From Natrinema sp. DC36 (lineage in GTDB: Archaea > Halobacteriota > Halobacteria > Halobacteriales > Natrialbaceae), in NCBI RefSeq assembly GCF_020405225.1, contig NZ_CP084472.1, positions 1,364,001 through 1,428,000 of the forward strand: a DNA stretch of 64,000 nt. The letters run 5' to 3'. Both the position numbers and the translations under genes were made by a program. Below are positions 26,620 to 35,515 of the stretch, one piece after another (within the stretch, counting starts at the first letter, position 1; each line of letters begins with the position of its first letter). The notes under the pieces were generated by a model. That model did not search any database and had not been told where the DNA came from. It was given only the letters and a program-made list of their open reading frames with translations.

Positions 26620-27069
26620 ATGCCACAGATCCCGCTTCACTACGTCGATTTACGGACGTTTTGCTACGCCACCGAGGACGAAAAACGCGTCGAGGAGGCG
26701 CTCCGAACGTTCCTCCCCGACGGCGACGACGAGCCGTTCGAGATCGAACGCGCCGAGAGCGAGGGTCACTACGGCGACCGCATCCTCGTCCTCTCGGCAC
26801 GCGTCGAGAGAGCAGACGAGGTCCGCCACGTTCTCTCGCGGCTGGCCGACCTCGAGTCCTTCGACGCGCTGATCGACGAACTCGACGAGCGGGTTACCGA
26901 GAACACCGAACTGTTTCTCCGACTCGACAAGCAAGCGGCCTTCGCGGGCGACGTCCGCCTCGGAGAGGGAATCACCTTCCGCGGAAAGGTCGAGGCCTAC
27001 CCGGCGAAGAAGGAACGGGCCGTCGAAAACGCCGAGGAAGTCCTCGAGCGGCTGCGCGAACGGGAGTAA
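26620..27069 (+). CDS. Archaeal RNA-binding protein (COG1325, predicted exosome-associated)
   Basis: 149 aa. It begins IPLHYVDLRTFCYATEDEKRVEEAL and includes EGHYGDRILVLSARVE and LFLRLDKQAAF, the arrangement of the archaeal COG1325 family, predicted from gene neighbourhood to work with the RNA exosome. It is probably a cytoplasmic RNA-binding protein in RNA processing or decay. Single gene, normal haloarchaeal composition. Confidence 0.75.
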   Translation: MPQIPLHYVDLRTFCYATEDEKRVEEALRTFLPDGDDEPFEIERAESEGHYGDRILVLSARVERADEVRHVLSRLADLESFDALIDELDERVTENTELFLRLDKQAAFAGDVRLGEGITFRGKVEAYPAKKERAVENAEEVLERLRERE

Positions 27070-27268
27070 CCGTTCTCGCTGTCGGTCGCTGACCTCTTAG
27101 TATCAGACGCTGTTTTCGGCCGGTTGCTACCGTTCAGCGGCGGCAGCCGGCCTGCCGTGTCCCGTCGCACTCATCCGCCAGCGGAACGCGCCGATCCGAC
27201 CGAACGCGATCCGTCGGGCACGACTCATCGATCCGGCCGAACGCGGTTCACCGGGTACGAAGGACTTT

Positions 27269-27282
27269 TGACTGGCCAGTCA
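27269..27282. promoter_or_regulatory. Perfect 14-bp palindrome TGACTGGCCAGTCA, candidate TetR operator
   Basis: A perfect palindrome ends 21 bases before the tetR ATG at 27304, where the TATA/BRE region of a leaderless promoter would lie. TetR-family dimers bind palindromes of this size, so autorepression of the tetR-MATE operon is the natural reading. Confidence 0.65.
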
Positions 27283-27303
27283 GTAAGTTTCGATACGCAC
27301 TGA

Positions 27304-27936
27304 ATGACTGACGAGACGATCGACGATATTATGGAGGCGACGTATCGAGCGCTCTGTACGCACGGCTACGCGGAGCTGACGATGCAGGATATCGCCGAGG
27401 ATTCGACCAAAAGCAAGGGGACACTCCACTATCACTTCGAGGGCAAGCAGGACCTCCTCGAGTCGTTTCTGGAGTTTCTCCTGAACCGGTTCGAGGAGCG
27501 AACCGAGATGATTCCGGGCGAGACGCCGGCCGAACGACTCCACGAATTCCTCGAGGAACTGCTGACGACGACGGACGAGGAGTCCGCCGAGGAGTTCCGG
27601 ACGGCGATCCTCGAGATCAAGGCGCAAGCGCCGTACAACGAGGTTTATCGGGAGAAACTGAGTGCGTTCGACCGCGCGCTCCAGGCGCGCATCGCGACCC
27701 TCGTCGCGGACGGCCTCGAGGCGGGGGAGTTCCGTGCGGATATCGATCCGGACGAAACGGCCGACTTCCTCGTCACGCTGTTTCACGGCGCACAGACGCG
27801 AGCGGCCGCGGTCGATCGCCCACCCGAACGGACGCGCCAGTACGTCCACGAGTACATCGACGAAACCCTGCGGCTGGACGAGGCCACCGAGCGAGACGCG
27901 GCGACGACTGACGAGGACGGAGAGGCCGGCGAATGA
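27304..27936 (+). CDS. TetR/AcrR family transcriptional regulator
   Basis: 210 aa. The N-terminal HTH is clear: IMEATYRALCTHGYAELTMQ, then DIAEDSTKSKGTLHYHFEGKQDLLE, with the family's YHF motif. The C-terminal ligand-binding part (LEFLLNRFEERTEMIPGET onward) is of AcrR type, ending in an acidic tail. It overlaps the MATE gene by four bases and has a perfect palindrome over its promoter, so it most likely represses its own efflux operon until an inducer binds. Confidence 0.92.
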   Translation: MTDETIDDIMEATYRALCTHGYAELTMQDIAEDSTKSKGTLHYHFEGKQDLLESFLEFLLNRFEERTEMIPGETPAERLHEFLEELLTTTDEESAEEFRTAILEIKAQAPYNEVYREKLSAFDRALQARIATLVADGLEAGEFRADIDPDETADFLVTLFHGAQTRAAAVDRPPERTRQYVHEYIDETLRLDEATERDAATTDEDGEAGE

Positions 27937-29420
27937 GCCTCATCGATCGCCTCGTGGGCTGGCTCTCGAGCCGTCTCGATCGACTCTCCGGACTGTTCAA
28001 GGGCCGCGACGAGTTCGATCTGACCTCGGGCGATATCGCTGGTCCGCTGTTCTACCTCTCGTTGCCGATCATCGTCACCAACCTGTTGCAGACGGCCTAC
28101 AACCTCATCGACACGTTCTGGCTCGGTCAGTATAGCACCGACGCGCTCGCGGCGATCAGCTTCGCGTTCCCGATGGTCTTCCTGCTCATCTCCGTCGGCA
28201 TGGGGCTGTCCGTCGCCGGGAGCGTGCTCGTCGCCCAGCACATCGGCGCGGACGAGGAGAGCGAGGCGGAGTACGCCGCCTCGCAGACCGTCGCCCTGTC
28301 GTTGCTCGGTGCGATGGCCCTCGGACTGATCGGCTACGTCTTCGTCGACGGACTGCTCGGACTCCTCGGTGCGTCGCCGGACGTGTTGCCGCTGGCGACC
28401 GACTACATGGAGGTCATCTCGCTCGGGATGCCCTTCATGTTCGGATTCTTCGTCTTCATCGCGCTGATGCGGGGCTACGGCGACACGATCACGCCGATGC
28501 TGGTGATGCTCGGCTCCGTTCTTCTCAACGTCGTCCTCGACCCGTTCCTGATCTTCGGCTGGGGGCCGTTCCCCGAACTCGGCATCGAGGGTGCGGCGAT
28601 CGCCACGGTCTTCTCCCGCGCCCTCGCGCTCGTCGTCGGACTGGCGATCATGTTCCGCGGGGCGCGCGGCGTCCGAATTCGACTCCGCCAGATGCGTCCG
28701 GACCTCTCCTTCGCCAAGAAGCTCGTCGGAATCGGATTTCCGGCGTCGATCGAGGGCATGGGCAGAGCCCTGTCGATCAACCTCCTGCTGGTGATCGTCG
28801 GCCTGTTCCCAACTTACGTCGTCGCGGCCTACGGCATCGGTACCCGCGTGTTCTCGGTCATCTTCCTGCCGGCGATTGCAGTCGCCCGCGGCGTCGAGAC
28901 GATGACCGGACAGAACGTCGGAGCGGGCAAACCCGAGCGTGCGGAAGCGGCCGCCGACTTCGCCGCCAAAACCATGTTCGTTATTCTCGGCGCGCTCGGC
29001 GTCGTGGCGTGGCTCGGCGCACGGCCCATCACCGCCGTGTTCACCGACGATCCCGCGGTCATCGAGGTCGGGGTCACGTTCCTCCGGTACGTCGCGCCGT
29101 CGTTCGGCTTCATCGGCGTGATGCGAGCCTACAACGGAAGCTTCCGCGGCACCGGGAAGACGCTCACCGCCGCGGCGATCGTTCTCGTGACCTACGCGGT
29201 CATCCGACTCCCGATCGCCTACGTCCTCTCGCAAACGACGATGGAGTACCGCGGAATCTGGCTCGCCTTCGCCGCCTCGAACGCCGTCGGTGCCGGCCTC
29301 GCCTACGGCTGGTACCGCAGAGGAACTTGGCGCGACGCCGACGTGACCGACGGGCCGCCGGCTCCCGGTCTCGGCGACGACCTCGAGGTCGGTGAGACGG
29401 ACGCGAGCACGAACGACTAG
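27933..29420 (+). CDS. MATE family multidrug/toxin efflux transporter
   Basis: 495 aa, about 12 hydrophobic helices. MATE features: LFYLSLPIIVTNLLQTAYNL at the start, DTFWLGQYSTDALAA, and internal pseudo-symmetry with GIGFPASIEGMGRALS opening the second half and AIAVARGVETMTGQNVGAGK. MATE proteins export cationic or hydrophobic compounds in exchange for sodium or protons. The gene is translationally coupled to tetR, so expression should respond to its substrate. Confidence 0.93.
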   Translation: MSLIDRLVGWLSSRLDRLSGLFKGRDEFDLTSGDIAGPLFYLSLPIIVTNLLQTAYNLIDTFWLGQYSTDALAAISFAFPMVFLLISVGMGLSVAGSVLVAQHIGADEESEAEYAASQTVALSLLGAMALGLIGYVFVDGLLGLLGASPDVLPLATDYMEVISLGMPFMFGFFVFIALMRGYGDTITPMLVMLGSVLLNVVLDPFLIFGWGPFPELGIEGAAIATVFSRALALVVGLAIMFRGARGVRIRLRQMRPDLSFAKKLVGIGFPASIEGMGRALSINLLLVIVGLFPTYVVAAYGIGTRVFSVIFLPAIAVARGVETMTGQNVGAGKPERAEAAADFAAKTMFVILGALGVVAWLGARPITAVFTDDPAVIEVGVTFLRYVAPSFGFIGVMRAYNGSFRGTGKTLTAAAIVLVTYAVIRLPIAYVLSQTTMEYRGIWLAFAASNAVGAGLAYGWYRRGTWRDADVTDGPPAPGLGDDLEVGETDASTND

Positions 29421-29568
29421 CGGGCCACCCCATTCAGTGAAGTGCCCGTGAGGTGACGAACTCACGAGCCGAATCACTATGCGATTCCCCCTCGATAGTT
29501 CGTACTGGCGGCTCGACGACCGAGCACAGCGAGCGAACCGCTCGAGTCGCGCTGCGCGGAGGTAGCCG

Positions 29569-30807
29569 ATGGTCGAGACCGTCAGTATCGACATTCTGAG
29601 CCTCCTGCTCGTCCTGTCGGTCGCGTGGGTGTTCGGCGCGCTCGCCGAGCGCCTCGGCTACCCGACGATGATGGGGGAGCTGTTCGCCGGCATCGCTTTC
29701 GGTCCCGCCCTACTCGGTCTCTTGCATCCCTCCGAACTGCTGTCGGTCCTATCGGAGCTCGGCGTCTTCCTCCTCATGGTCTACGTCGGGATGGAGGTCG
29801 ACCTCCGCGAACTGTTCGGGCTCGGTCCCCAGTCGCTGCTGATCGCCTTCGGCGCGTTCGTCATCCCGTTCGGACTCGGCTACGCGGCCGGCGTCTGGCT
29901 CGGGATCTCCGTTGGCGCGGCGCTCTTCCTCGGACTCGCCATGGCCGCCACGTCGCTCGCGACGAAGTCCCGAATCCTCGCCGACCTCGAGCTACTGGAC
30001 ACTCGGATCGCGAACGTGTTGCTCGGCGGCGCGCTCGCCTCCGACGTTGGCGTGCTCATCGCGTACGCGGGCGTCGATAGCTACGTCACCGCCGGCGGAC
30101 TCGATCCGAACGAGATCGGCGTGATCCTCCTGCAGGCGTTCGGATTCTTCGCAGTGACGCTACTGATCGGCTATCGGTTCCTGCCGATCGCGTGGCGGTA
30201 TATCGAGCGTCAGCGCGAGCGGTACGGGTTCGTCGATCGGACGACGGCGTTCACGTTCGCGCTGCTCGTCTCCTTGCTGTTCGCACAGCTCGCGACGCTC
30301 GCGGATCTGCACATGATCATCGGCGGCTTCATGGCGGGAATGTTCCTCCGGCAGTCCGACGTCGAACCGGCCCTGTACGAGCACATGCACACGGTCATGT
30401 ACGACCTCGCGATGGGGTTGTTCGCACCGGTCTTCTTCGTCACGGTCGGCTTCCAGATCACGTTCGACGTCTTCTTCGACTCGTTCGCCGTGCTCGCCGT
30501 ACTGGTCGCCATCGCGTTCCTCGGGAAGATCATCGGATCCTGGCTGTTCTCGCTCCCGACGTCGCTCACCTCACGCGAGGGGCTGGTCGTCGGCTTCGGC
30601 ATGAACGGTCGCGGGACCGTCGAGATCATCATCGCACAGGTCGCCTACGAGGCCGGCGTTATCGACGCGGAACTGTTCTCGATTCTCGTCTTTATCGCGG
30701 TCTTCACGACCGCGCTCGTCCCCGTGACCGTCACCTGGGGCGTGCGCCTGCTCGAGTCGGCGGACGAACTGGTCTACGTCGATTCGGCGCTCGCGACCGA
30801 GGACTGA
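29569..30807 (+). CDS. CPA2-family cation/proton antiporter
   Basis: 412 aa, about 12 transmembrane segments. Features are LAERLGYPTMMGELFAGIAF, VFLLMVYVGMEVD, and the core MAATSLATKSRILADLELLDT followed by GGALASDVGVLIAY, whose Asp sits in the discontinuous helix that carries ions in this superfamily. FGMNGRGTVEIIIA closes the core. It lacks the TrkA-N/C regulatory domains found in KefB/C, so it resembles NapA/GerN-like Na+/H+ exchangers. Likely in the cytoplasmic membrane for pH and Na+ homeostasis. Confidence 0.88.
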   Translation: MVETVSIDILSLLLVLSVAWVFGALAERLGYPTMMGELFAGIAFGPALLGLLHPSELLSVLSELGVFLLMVYVGMEVDLRELFGLGPQSLLIAFGAFVIPFGLGYAAGVWLGISVGAALFLGLAMAATSLATKSRILADLELLDTRIANVLLGGALASDVGVLIAYAGVDSYVTAGGLDPNEIGVILLQAFGFFAVTLLIGYRFLPIAWRYIERQRERYGFVDRTTAFTFALLVSLLFAQLATLADLHMIIGGFMAGMFLRQSDVEPALYEHMHTVMYDLAMGLFAPVFFVTVGFQITFDVFFDSFAVLAVLVAIAFLGKIIGSWLFSLPTSLTSREGLVVGFGMNGRGTVEIIIAQVAYEAGVIDAELFSILVFIAVFTTALVPVTVTWGVRLLESADELVYVDSALATED

Positions 30808-30978
30808 ATCGGACCCCCGTCAGTCAACTCTTTCCGGCGCATCAGCGACCCGCCATGCGGATACGCCGGGACACAGTGATAGCAGCCCGTCCGAACCGCG
30901 TTCGAGAGAGCTACTCGAGCATCGCCACGGCAACTCTCGAGCGGGGCGTTTTTGCCGCCCGCGCCAACAGGGAGAGGT

Positions 30979-32742
30979 ATGCAAGTTCACGTCGTGGGTG
31001 ACGATCCCGTTCGCGAGGCGGTCGTCGCCGCGCTCGATGACGTCGATATCGGCGTCCGTGACGCCGAGCCGTCGTCCCTCACCGATGCCCGCTTCGCCGT
31101 CGTCAGCGACGTCGCCGGCTCGGCGACGTTCGATCGGGCGAACGAGGCCGCCCGTTCGGGCGGAACACCCTGGATCGCCGTCGAGATCGGCGGGATCGGC
31201 GGCCACCCGATTCCGGCTGTCGACGCCGCTATTTCGGGGTTCGCTCCCGCCACCGGCTGTTTCGACTGTCTCCGCACGCGGGTTGCGTCGAATCTCGAGG
31301 AGCGAGCCGACGCCCCGCAAGCCGATCGCGCTGGGGCACGATTGGCCGGTGCGATCGCCGGTCGGGAGTGCGTTCGCGTCCTCTCGGGCGACGAGCGCTC
31401 GATCATCGGACGGGTTCGCGAAGTGCCTCACGCCCGCCGGGAGTTCCTGCCCGTTCCGGGCTGTGTGTGCGCCGATGCGGATCGGGATCGATCGCTCGAG
31501 CGCGACGCCGAAACGCTCGCCCTCGACGAAGCGGTCGAACGCGCCGAACGGGCGATCGACGACCGGGTCGGCCCCGTCTCGAGTATCGCCGAGGTGGAGT
31601 CGTTCCCGGCCCCCTACTATCTGGCGACCGTGGCGGAGACGACCGCCTACAGCGACGCGAGCGCGCCCCGGCAGGCCGCCGGCGTCGCCGACGACTGGAA
31701 CGGCGCGCTGATGAAAGCGGTCGGCGAGGGCCTCGAGCGATACTGCGCCGGCGTCTATCGCGACTCGGAGTTCGTCCACGCGAGCGAGGACGACCTCGAG
31801 AACGCTGTCGCGCCGACGGCCCTCGTGCGGCCGGCCGACGCACCGGCGTACGACTCCGGCGAGGAACACCGCTGGGTGCCGGGCGAGGCCCTCGAGACCG
31901 GCGACCCGACGCACCTGCCCGCCGCGGCGGTCCAGTTCCCCCAGCCGGGCGAGTCGCTGGTCCCGGCGATCACGACCGGGCTGGGGCTGGGCTCCTCGAC
32001 GGTCGACGCGCTCGTGTCCGGGCTGACCGAGGTGATCGAACGCGACGCGACGATGCTCGCCTGGTACTCGACGTTCGAGCCGCTCGGGCTGTCGGTCGAG
32101 ACGGACGCCTTCGCGACGCTCGAGCGCCGCGCCCGGAGCGAGGGGCTGTCGGTGACGCCGCTGCTCGTCACGCAGGACATCGACGTGCCCGTCGTCACCG
32201 TGGCCGTCCATCGCGAGCCGGACGCGCTCGAGGGCGACGAGCCGATTTCAGCGACTGACGACGCGTGGCCGGACTTCGCGGTCGGCTCGGCGGCCGGCCT
32301 CGACGCCGCGGCGGCCGCGACCGCGGCGCTCGAGGAGGCGCTACAGAACTGGATGGAACTGCGCAGTCTCGGCCCCGACGAGGCGGCCGATGCCGGCGGC
32401 GCGATCGGGGAGTACGCGTCGTTCCCCAAGCGCGCGCGAGAGTTCGTCGACGCCGACCGGACGATTCCCGTAGCAAGCGTCGGTCCCGACTCCGTCCCGA
32501 CCGGTCTCGACCGCCTCGAGACGCTGTGTTCGCGGACGGCCGACGCGGGGCTGACGCCGTTTGCGGCGCGCCTGACGACGCGCGACGTCGAATCGATCGG
32601 CTTCGAGGCGGTCCGAGTCGTCGTCCCCGGTGCCCAGCCGCTGTTCACCGACGAGCCGTTCTTCGGCGAGCGCGCGCGGACGATACCGGACGAACTGGGC
32701 TTCGAACCGCGCCTCGAGCGGGCGTTTCATCCGTATCCCTGA
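30979..32742 (+). CDS. YcaO-domain protein with N-terminal Cys-rich partner domain
   Basis: 587 aa. A strong ribosome site (GGAGAGG) sits just before ATG 30979. Residues 1 to about 190 resemble the E1-like/TOMM partner domain, with CFDC (94-97) and CVC (162-164) pairs likely binding zinc. The YcaO domain follows, with the ATP-binding signature Sx3ExxER satisfied by Ser347, Glu351, Glu354, Arg355, a related EGLERYC at 250, and EEALQNWMELR later. There is no PxPxP tail; it ends FHPYP. YcaO enzymes use ATP to activate amide oxygens for azoline or thioamide formation. No precursor peptide, TfuA or dehydrogenase gene is adjacent, so the substrate is unknown and could be a protein or tRNA. Confidence 0.85.
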   Translation: MQVHVVGDDPVREAVVAALDDVDIGVRDAEPSSLTDARFAVVSDVAGSATFDRANEAARSGGTPWIAVEIGGIGGHPIPAVDAAISGFAPATGCFDCLRTRVASNLEERADAPQADRAGARLAGAIAGRECVRVLSGDERSIIGRVREVPHARREFLPVPGCVCADADRDRSLERDAETLALDEAVERAERAIDDRVGPVSSIAEVESFPAPYYLATVAETTAYSDASAPRQAAGVADDWNGALMKAVGEGLERYCAGVYRDSEFVHASEDDLENAVAPTALVRPADAPAYDSGEEHRWVPGEALETGDPTHLPAAAVQFPQPGESLVPAITTGLGLGSSTVDALVSGLTEVIERDATMLAWYSTFEPLGLSVETDAFATLERRARSEGLSVTPLLVTQDIDVPVVTVAVHREPDALEGDEPISATDDAWPDFAVGSAAGLDAAAAATAALEEALQNWMELRSLGPDEAADAGGAIGEYASFPKRAREFVDADRTIPVASVGPDSVPTGLDRLETLCSRTADAGLTPFAARLTTRDVESIGFEAVRVVVPGAQPLFTDEPFFGERARTIPDELGFEPRLERAFHPYP

Positions 32743-32814
32743 TCGCGGAGCGGTCGCTCGTCGGCGTCGAATGTCGAATCGCGTTTTTCGTCGGTATCCG
32801 CCGCAGAATCAGTC

Positions 32815-33357
32815 TTATTCGTCGGTGTCCGCCGCGGAGTCCGTCTCGTTCGGTCCGCCGTCGCTCCGCGCGGAGTCGTTCGGTTCGGAAGCACTCGTCT
32901 CCGGTTCATCCGTCCCGGGACCGTCCGTTCCGGGTTCAGCGGCCGGCCCGGACGATTCGCCGTCGTCGCGGGTGATTTCTAGTATCAGATCGTCGTCGGT
33001 GATCCTGACGATCACCGACTTGGTGTTCGGCGTGATCGTCGCCTCCTCGGTGGTCTGTTCCTCGCTCTGCCGTTCGAACTTGGTCACGCGGAGGTGTTGC
33101 TCGGTCGCCTCGAGATGCGGCGGCGTGGCCGACTGGTTGGCCGTGATCGTATAACTCTCGTCGTAGGTCTGGCGGTTCGTTCCCGGCTTGTACGCCTCGA
33201 GCGTGACATCGTAGTGACTCTCGGCTTCGCTGTGGATCTCGATCGGGACCAGGCCCTGGAACGTGCCCTCGTAGTGCTCCTGGAGCGCGTCGGCACAGCC
33301 TGAGAGTCCGATCGTCGCGGCCACCCCAGCGGTTCGAAGTACCGTCCGGCGGTTCAC
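32815..33357 (-). CDS. Tat-exported lipoprotein, 180 aa
   Basis: The signal MNRRTVLRTAGVAATIGLSG is followed at once by Cys, giving an RR motif and a lipobox (LSGC), so it is a lipid-anchored surface protein. The mature part is a beta-rich domain (IEIHSEAESHYDVTLEAYK; SYTITANQSATPPHLEATEQ) and an IVRITDDDLILEITRDD strand pair, then a disordered acidic Gly/Ser/Asp tail. Similar small haloarchaeal lipoproteins exist; ligand unknown. It is convergent with the YcaO gene. Confidence 0.85.
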   Translation of the reverse strand: MNRRTVLRTAGVAATIGLSGCADALQEHYEGTFQGLVPIEIHSEAESHYDVTLEAYKPGTNRQTYDESYTITANQSATPPHLEATEQHLRVTKFERQSEEQTTEEATITPNTKSVIVRITDDDLILEITRDDGESSGPAAEPGTDGPGTDEPETSASEPNDSARSDGGPNETDSAADTDE

Positions 33358-33509
33358 GTGTACTCGTCAGTGTCGAACGACCGTATGCGTTACTCTTCGG
33401 TCGCCCCGGTGCACCGCTGACTCGGCGGCCAATCGATCGGACCAGGGGACCGGCCTCGGTAGAGATCATCATCCACGGGATTTTTGCATCCCGAACCGAA
33501 CGACGAGGC

Positions 33510-34019
33510 ATGGAGAAAGTCGCTATCGACGACGTCGACATCGAAACCAACCCGATGGATGTTCACTCGATCAGACGGCCGGTTTCGGACGCGCTCGGAT
33601 TTTCGGACTTCGCGATGAACTACTTCGAACTCGAGCCGGGAGAGTCCTTTTCGGGCGGCCTACACACCCATCACGATCAGGAGGAGGTCTTCTACGTCCA
33701 GCAGGGGACCGCGACGTTCGAGACGCGCGCGTCGCAACGCGACGCGGCCGACGCGAGCGGGGACGAGGAGGTGACGGTGGCCGAGGACGAGGTGATTCGG
33801 TTCGCGCCCGGTGACTTCCAGCACGGCTACAACGACACCGACGAGCGGGTCGTCGGCTTCGCCTTCGGTGCGCCCAAGTCGAAACACGACTGGGACCAGA
33901 TCGAGTCGATAATCTACTGTCAGGACTGCGAGGACGAGCTCGGGCACGGCCTCGAACTGACGGACGACGGTGACTTCCGGCTGACGTGTACCGAGTGTGG
34001 CAACTCGTTTACGCCCTGA
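33510..34019 (+). CDS. Cupin-domain protein with C-terminal zinc ribbon
   Basis: 169 aa. The cupin barrel shows GGLHTHHDQEEVFYVQQG (metal ligands His-x-His and Glu) and, later, FAPGDFQHGYND with the fourth His. Residues about 135-165 hold CQDCEDE ... CTECGNSF, a zinc ribbon. Cupins bind small ligands or act as isomerases or dioxygenases; the ribbon suggests a sensor or nucleic-acid-linked role. It is followed by the kinase-like gene with about 130 bases between. Confidence 0.82.
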   Translation: MEKVAIDDVDIETNPMDVHSIRRPVSDALGFSDFAMNYFELEPGESFSGGLHTHHDQEEVFYVQQGTATFETRASQRDAADASGDEEVTVAEDEVIRFAPGDFQHGYNDTDERVVGFAFGAPKSKHDWDQIESIIYCQDCEDELGHGLELTDDGDFRLTCTECGNSFTP

Positions 34020-34147
34020 TACCGGAGGGACGGACCCGAGGAGTCCGAACGCGACCCGCGTCCGCCGCCGAGCTATCGTTCCCGCGAGCGACGATCGGAT
34101 TCGATCGCGGCCGGAACCTTTTCAGGGGGGACCGAGTGGATCAACGT

Positions 34148-34759
34148 ATGGCCACAGCAGACGGTTCGAACGCGGAGATCGACACGAGACTGTTCATCAC
34201 CGTTTCCGGGCCGCCGGGCTGCGGGGCGACGACGCTCTGTCAACGCCTCGCCGACGCGATGGGCTGTCCCTACGTCTCCGGCGGCGACATCTTCCGCGAA
34301 CTCGCCGACGACCGCGATATGAGTCTCAACCAGCTCACCGCGGAGGCCGACGGCTCCGCCGACATCGACCGCGCGCTCGACCGACGGCTCCAGCAGATCG
34401 CCGAGAAGTGGGGGATGGCCAACAAACCGTTTATCCTCGAGTCCCGGCTCGCGGGCTGGCTGGCCGGCGAGCGCGCCGACCTGCGGATCTGGCTCGACGC
34501 GCCCGAAGACGTCCGCCTCGAGCGGATCGACGAACGCGGCGAAACCGACGCCGAGATGCTCGTCCGCGAGGTGAGCGAAGCCGGCCGCTATCAGTCCTAC
34601 TACGAGATCGATATCGGCAATCAGACGTTCTACGACCTCCACATCAACACCGCCCGCTGGAGCAAGCAAGGCGTGTTCTCGCTCGTCCGAACGGCCATCG
34701 AGGAGTACGATCCCGAAACGGACGAGGGTGCGTTCACGACTCCCGAACTCGATCCCTGA
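34148..34759 (+). CDS. Cytidylate-kinase-like P-loop protein with altered Walker A
   Basis: 203 aa from ATG 34148; the open frame from 33986 overlaps the cupin gene. The overall pattern is archaeal Cmk: LFITVSGPPGCG, YVSGGDIFRELA, FILESRLAGWLAGE, LRIWLDAPEDVRLERI, YYEIDIGNQTFYDLHINTARW. The Walker A reads GPPGCGATT, with Ala27 where Cmk has the catalytic Lys (GSGKS/T). Canonical CMP phosphorylation is therefore doubtful. It could be a regulatory pseudokinase or use another residue. A canonical cmk should exist elsewhere in the genome. Confidence 0.78.
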   Translation: MATADGSNAEIDTRLFITVSGPPGCGATTLCQRLADAMGCPYVSGGDIFRELADDRDMSLNQLTAEADGSADIDRALDRRLQQIAEKWGMANKPFILESRLAGWLAGERADLRIWLDAPEDVRLERIDERGETDAEMLVREVSEAGRYQSYYEIDIGNQTFYDLHINTARWSKQGVFSLVRTAIEEYDPETDEGAFTTPELDP

Positions 34760-35380
34760 GCGGCCGGGATCGACCGGACGTCCCGTCGAGCACGGACGCA
34801 CGATCGGCCCGCTCCGGCATCCCTCGTCGGCGGCGTCATAACGTGTCGATTTCGCCGAACGAACCGGGCGGCGTAGCGAGAAGTCGTTCTCACTCGCTCG
34901 CGACACCCGATTCTTCGAGTAGATGTCGGTGGACGCGTCCGAGATGGAAGGATCTGGTCTAACTGCAGTAACCGATCACCGTTCAGATCGGAGCGTTTCT
35001 CTCGCCGCCTCGACTCTCGGGAGCAGAGGGGTGACCGGACTCGACCTCACCGACGATGGCCGGTCCGAACGCACCGAGTGTGGGACCTCGTTTTCGCTCT
35101 CGTAGTCCCGCCGCGCCTCGATCGGTTCGACGGCGGATCGGTCGGTGTCGGTCGGTCGCACGTTCCGCCCGCGCATCGTCGGCGTCGACTCGCGGCGGAC
35201 CACGTCTCGCAGAGAACGGTGCGTCGAGCGTTGACGAGGAGGCTCGTTGTTCGGCTTTCGGAAAACATTCCCGCGGAGTAACACGACAATATTGCGGAAT
35301 GTATCGGCCATCTTAACGGTTAATATCGATATATTAACCGAAATCTTTTCTTTTTACGTAACATGGTACCATCTCACACG
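34760..35380. other. Long intergenic region, no convincing gene
   Basis: About 620 bases between the Cmk-like gene and the symporter cluster. ORFs present (for example ATG 34923) have weak GC3 and no recognisable features. The last 100 bases are AT-rich and carry an inverted repeat and a KpnI-like palindrome (ATGGTACCAT, 35363-35372) next to a TTTTTAC element, which is probably the promoter of the following cluster. Confidence 0.5.
35317..35340. promoter_or_regulatory. 24-bp inverted repeat upstream of the symporter cluster
   Basis: Perfect 10-base arms CGGTTAATAT and ATATTAACCG flank a 4-base centre. It lies just upstream of CTTTTTACGTAA and 40 bases before the first ORF of the cluster. It looks like a dimeric regulator operator; a terminator is less likely because no gene ends nearby. 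Confidence 0.5.
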
Positions 35381-35515
35381 ATGGGCGACATCACCAAGCG
35401 CCATCACCGTGGACCGGTCGTCGACGAACCAAACGGAAACCGCCCGGACGGTACAGGGTCTGTAGACCTCGAAGACGCACACCGGAAGCAATTTGGCCAC
35501 AACCATGTCGCGTAA
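35381..35515 (+). CDS. Tiny acidic ORF, 44 aa, overlapping the DUF3311-like gene
   Basis: Starts ATG 35381 immediately after the TATA-like region (leaderless position). The product begins MGDITKRHHRGPVVDEPNGN and ends in EDAHRKQFGHNHVA: polar, His-rich and without hydrophobic segments. Its stop overlaps the start of the next gene by 11 bases, which suggests translational coupling. It could instead be a leader ORF. I do not recognise the family. Confidence 0.45.
   Translation: MGDITKRHHRGPVVDEPNGNRPDGTGSVDLEDAHRKQFGHNHVA

Noticed and set aside
29479-29565. 28-codon ORF before the CPA2 gene
   Set aside because: Too short, Arg-rich and without a suitable promoter.
34923-35105. 60-aa ORF in the long intergenic region
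   Set aside because: Mixed third positions and no hydrophobic, Cys or domain features; likely chance.
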